A stretch of 7,582 bases of DNA from Candidatus Limimorpha equi (GTDB lineage: Bacteria > Bacteroidota > Bacteroidia > Bacteroidales > F082): assembly GCA_018065885.1 (NCBI GenBank), contig JAGHSL010000310.1:1-7582 (forward strand), written 5' to 3'. The stretch's first letter is position 1. Each line of letters opens with the position of its first letter. Positions 6,150 through 7,582 of this stretch are shown one piece after another. Both the position numbers and the translations under genes were made by a program. Under the pieces are notes generated by a model. That model was not told the origin of the DNA. It saw nothing but the letters and a program-made list of their open reading frames with translations, and did no database searches.

Positions 6150-6518
6150 TCAAGTTTAATCAGTGAAAAATCAGTATAATCCGTGAAATATGCGGTTCTT
6201 AAAAATAAAAATCATGCTGATAATCCTTACTAAAAATCCTGCTGAAAATAAAAAAAAGGCAATTTCCTATAGAGGTCGCTTTGCTCAAAATCCTTACTGA
6301 AAATCTATCTGAAAATCCTTACTGATTTCGAAGGGAGAAGATAAATCTTCAGTTGAAAAAATCTGCGGAAGTCAGCGGCATCAGCGAAAGAAATCGTAAT
6401 CCATAAAATTAGTAGTTGCTTGATAATCAGCGTAATCTGCGGTTCTGAAAAAATCAATTCGTCCAATCTGTTTAATCTGTAGTTGACTAAAAATCAGCTT
6501 AATCCGTACAATCTACGA
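6122..6518. repeat. Blocks of a 9-nt periodic repeat, consensus AATCNGYNN
   Basis: Contiguous 9-mers beginning AATC or AAT recur in at least seven blocks: 6122-6139, 6158-6195 (with a 2-nt break), 6360-6387 (one 10-nt unit), 6398-6415, 6425-6442, 6465-6482 and 6492-6518. A clear example is AATCAGCGT then AATCTGCGG. Another is AATCAGCTT, AATCCGTAC, AATCTACGA. Most blocks end in a unit such as NGCGG, GTAG or ACGA followed by TT. No protein product is likely because the blocks are out of phase with one another and separated by A-rich spacers. Confidence 0.7.
6287..6324. repeat. 12-13 nt tandem repeat AAAATCCTTACTG
   Basis: Three head-to-tail units, AAAATCCTTACTG, AAAATCTATCTG and AAAATCCTTACTG, occupy 38 bases. 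Degenerate relatives (AATCCTTACTA, AAAATCCTGCTG) occur just upstream at 6223-6247. The unit shares AATC with the 9-nt repeat around it but has a different period. Confidence 0.6.
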
Positions 6519-6545
6519 TTTAATAATGGAAAAATCGTCTTTTTG

Positions 6546-6573
6546 TGTAACATTTTGGCGAATTGTGCGTATT
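6546..6573 (+). promoter_or_regulatory. Possible ECF-sigma-type promoter for the GIN-domain lipoprotein gene
   Basis: TGTAAC (6546-6551) is separated by 16 nt from CGTATT (6568-6573). An AAC-containing -35 with a CGT-containing -10 at about this spacing is the general layout of promoters read by extracytoplasmic-function sigma factors. The predicted start would leave a leader of roughly 17 nt before the ATG at 6597. No good TAnnTTTG element of the housekeeping Bacteroidota promoter is seen at the right place. This is a motif match only. Confidence 0.45.
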
Positions 6574-6596
6574 AATATTATTAAAACATAATAAAT

Positions 6597-7391
6597 ATGA
6601 AAACAAACATTTTAAGCATTTCAGCACTAATCATTTGCATGGCATTTTGCTCATGCGGCATTGGAAAAACCATCAAAGGCAATGGCAATATCGTTACTCG
6701 CGAAATTCAGGTCGGGTATTTCGATGAAATTGAGTTAAGCCTTCCGGCAACAGTGAATTATACTACGGGCGACCATTACGGTTGCATTGTGAAGGTCGAT
6801 GAAAACATTTTGGAATACCTTGACATCTGCACATCGGAAGGTGATTTGGAATTGAAAAAAGCAAATCGTTATCGTACAGTCAATCTGCAAGCTACGAAAT
6901 TTGTCATCGAAGTCGTTTCACCGACGTTGAAAGGCATTGATGTTGCCGGTTCGGGCGATGTCAATGTGATGAGCGATATGGTGGGGGAGAAGATGTCGAT
7001 TGAGATTGCTGGTTCGGGCGATGTCGTTTTCAAGGAACCTGTTGTATTTCGTGAATTTGAGGTTGAAGTGGCAGGATCTGGCGATGTAAAATCTGATAAA
7101 CGTTCTGATTTTCAAAAAGTTGATATTGAAATAGCAGGCTCTGGTGATGTGAGCTTTAATGAAGCCAATGTGCTTTTTGCTGACATTGAAATTGCGGGTT
7201 CAGGCGATGTGAATATGAAAGGCGTTGTCAGAAAAGCGGAGGTCGAAACCGCAGGATCGGGTGATGTGGTTTTCGGTGAGGTAACGGAGCGCATTGATTA
7301 TGGTATAGTCGGCTCTGGCGACATTTATTATGGCGGTACGCCAACCGTGAAAGGCAGCAAGGCCGGCAGCGGAAACATCAGGCAAAAGTAA
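6597..7391 (+). CDS. GIN-domain (DUF2807) repeat lipoprotein (264 aa)
   Basis: This is a predicted exported lipoprotein. MKTN plus a hydrophobic stretch leads to a lipobox-like FCSC with C20 as the probable lipidated cysteine, which supports the ATG at 6597. Residues 27-110 form the first half typical of the family: GNGNIVTREIQVGYFDEIELSLPATV, then strands and two cysteines (C63, C78) that could form a disulfide. From residue 117 the motif (A/V)GSG(D/N)(V/I) occurs eight times, at 117, 138, 159, 180, 200, 219, 238 and 256, one per coil of a beta-solenoid. This is the GIN domain, sometimes labelled 'putative auto-transporter adhesin head'; real functions in Bacteroidota are largely unknown. 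The family match is strong; an adhesin or surface role is not shown. The gene has its own terminator downstream and stands alone here. Confidence 0.92.
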   Translation: MKTNILSISALIICMAFCSCGIGKTIKGNGNIVTREIQVGYFDEIELSLPATVNYTTGDHYGCIVKVDENILEYLDICTSEGDLELKKANRYRTVNLQATKFVIEVVSPTLKGIDVAGSGDVNVMSDMVGEKMSIEIAGSGDVVFKEPVVFREFEVEVAGSGDVKSDKRSDFQKVDIEIAGSGDVSFNEANVLFADIEIAGSGDVNMKGVVRKAEVETAGSGDVVFGEVTERIDYGIVGSGDIYYGGTPTVKGSKAGSGNIRQK

Positions 7392-7431
7392 CAGCCATTG
7401 TGCGTTTCCGATACGTTTTGTGAACTAATTC

Positions 7432-7471
7432 AAAGAGGTTGACCTGAATTTGGGTCAGCCTCTTTTGTTTT
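7432..7471 (+). terminator. Rho-independent terminator after the GIN-domain gene
   Basis: AAAGAGGTTGACC (7432-7444) pairs with GGTCAGCCTCTTT (7453-7465) over 13 positions with one wobble, around an 8-nt loop. The right arm runs into TTTTGTTTT. It lies 40 nt after the stop codon at 7389-7391 and is oriented to end rightward transcription. Confidence 0.9.
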
Positions 7472-7493
7472 GGCGAATTAAAGTATTTCATCG

Positions 7494-7520
7494 TTTGTTT
7501 TGAATTTTTTTATATCTTGC
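7494..7520 (+). promoter_or_regulatory. Weak candidate promoter for the last, partial gene
   Basis: TATCTTGC (7513-7520) is close to the Bacteroidota -7 element TAnnTTTG but appears one T short. TTTG words at 7494-7497 and 7499-7502 could serve as the -33 element, although the 15-nt or 10-nt gap is shorter than the usual 19-21. It sits in the only space between the terminator and the ATG at 7552, where a promoter is expected. Confidence 0.35.
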
Positions 7521-7551
7521 GCCCAAATTATCAAATTAAAATAAAACAGCT

Positions 7552-7582
7552 ATGAACATCGAAGAATTAAAGGTAATATTCA
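7552..7582 (+). CDS. Start of an unidentified gene, cut by the window end
   Basis: An ATG at 7552 opens a frame reading M-N-I-E-E-L-K-V-I-F and running off the window. It is preceded by an AT-rich leader without a Shine-Dalgarno site and by a possible promoter, and it follows a strong terminator, all of which fit a new transcription unit. Ten residues are too few to name a family. Confidence 0.5.
   Translation, partial: MNIEELKVIF

Larger units (their letters stand above)
5817..6596. other. 780-nt gene-free region rich in short repeats and palindromes
   Basis: No convincing gene is present on either strand. The region holds an AGCC-type repeat (5876-5910), an intrinsic terminator (5953-5985), GC-rich mini-palindromes (6013-6149), blocks of a 9-nt AATC unit (6122-6518), a 12-13 nt AAAATCC repeat (6287-6324), a GAAGAT/ATCTTC palindrome (6337-6350) and a possible ECF-type promoter (6546-6573). 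Each is listed separately where I can support it. Codon-like structure is absent and the base composition swings from GC-rich islands to A-rich runs. Confidence 0.8.

Noticed and set aside
5959..6153. Minus-strand open frame of 64 codons in the intergenic region
   Set aside because: It overlaps the terminator stem and several GC palindromes, has no promoter or ribosome-binding signal, and its residues reflect the repeats.
6122..6518. CRISPR-like array
   Set aside because: The units are only 9 nt, mostly contiguous and degenerate, without spacers of constant length, and no cas gene is present.
3390..7391. SusC/SusD-type polysaccharide utilisation locus
   Set aside because: The receptor is shorter than typical SusC proteins, the next gene is a GIN-domain lipoprotein with no SusD features, and a terminator plus 780 nt separate them.

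Overview
The window looks like chromosomal DNA from the phylum Bacteroidota, probably order Bacteroidales. The evidence is a TonB-linked outer-membrane receptor with an N-terminal carboxypeptidase-regulatory-like domain, a GIN-domain (DUF2807) lipoprotein, a YtrA-type GntR regulator beside membrane-permease genes, start codons without clear Shine-Dalgarno sites, and long AT-rich intergenic stretches full of short degenerate repeats. No species can be named from the sequence alone. All recognisable genes lie on the + strand.

Bases 1-3086 are the distal part of a compact operon: the 3' end of one membrane protein, three complete membrane proteins (287, 234 and 284 aa), and a 117-aa GntR/YtrA-family regulator. 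Gaps are only 3-5 nt. The membrane proteins are tandem paralogues. The complete ones begin with an FN-x-x-RF motif, carry an MLPAS-x-x-EKF-like motif before a long hydrophobic segment, have an (I/L)FK-x-x-K-x-x-KT motif, and all four end in a K-x-K-x-x-KY C-terminus. They resemble ABC-2-type permease subunits. No ATPase is visible, so it would have to lie upstream of base 1 or elsewhere. The likely reading is a multi-permease ABC exporter whose terminal gene encodes its own regulator.

Bases 3087-3389 are non-coding: two adjacent small hairpins, an ACTGATA/GAAAACC repeat, and an AT-rich array of AATCTTTA-like units running up to the next start codon. Bases 3390-5816 encode an 808-aa outer-membrane receptor of the carboxypeptidase-regulatory/plug/beta-barrel type, with no SusD partner next to it.

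Bases 5817-6596 are a 780-nt gene-free stretch. It contains an AGCCAATAGCC-type repeat, a strong intrinsic terminator (5953-5985), a cluster of GC-rich mini-palindromes (6013-6149), several blocks of a 9-nt unit AATCNG(Y)NN, a 12-13 nt AAAATCCTTACTG repeat, and a possible ECF-sigma promoter at 6546-6573.

Bases 6597-7391 encode a 264-aa lipoprotein whose C-terminal half is a regular GSGD-repeat solenoid (GIN domain), followed by a textbook terminator (7432-7471). A new gene starts at 7552 and runs off the window.

The receptor, the GIN lipoprotein and the permease operon appear to be separate transcription units; nothing in the sequence ties their functions together. The least explained material is the tandem permease family and the layered intergenic repeats.
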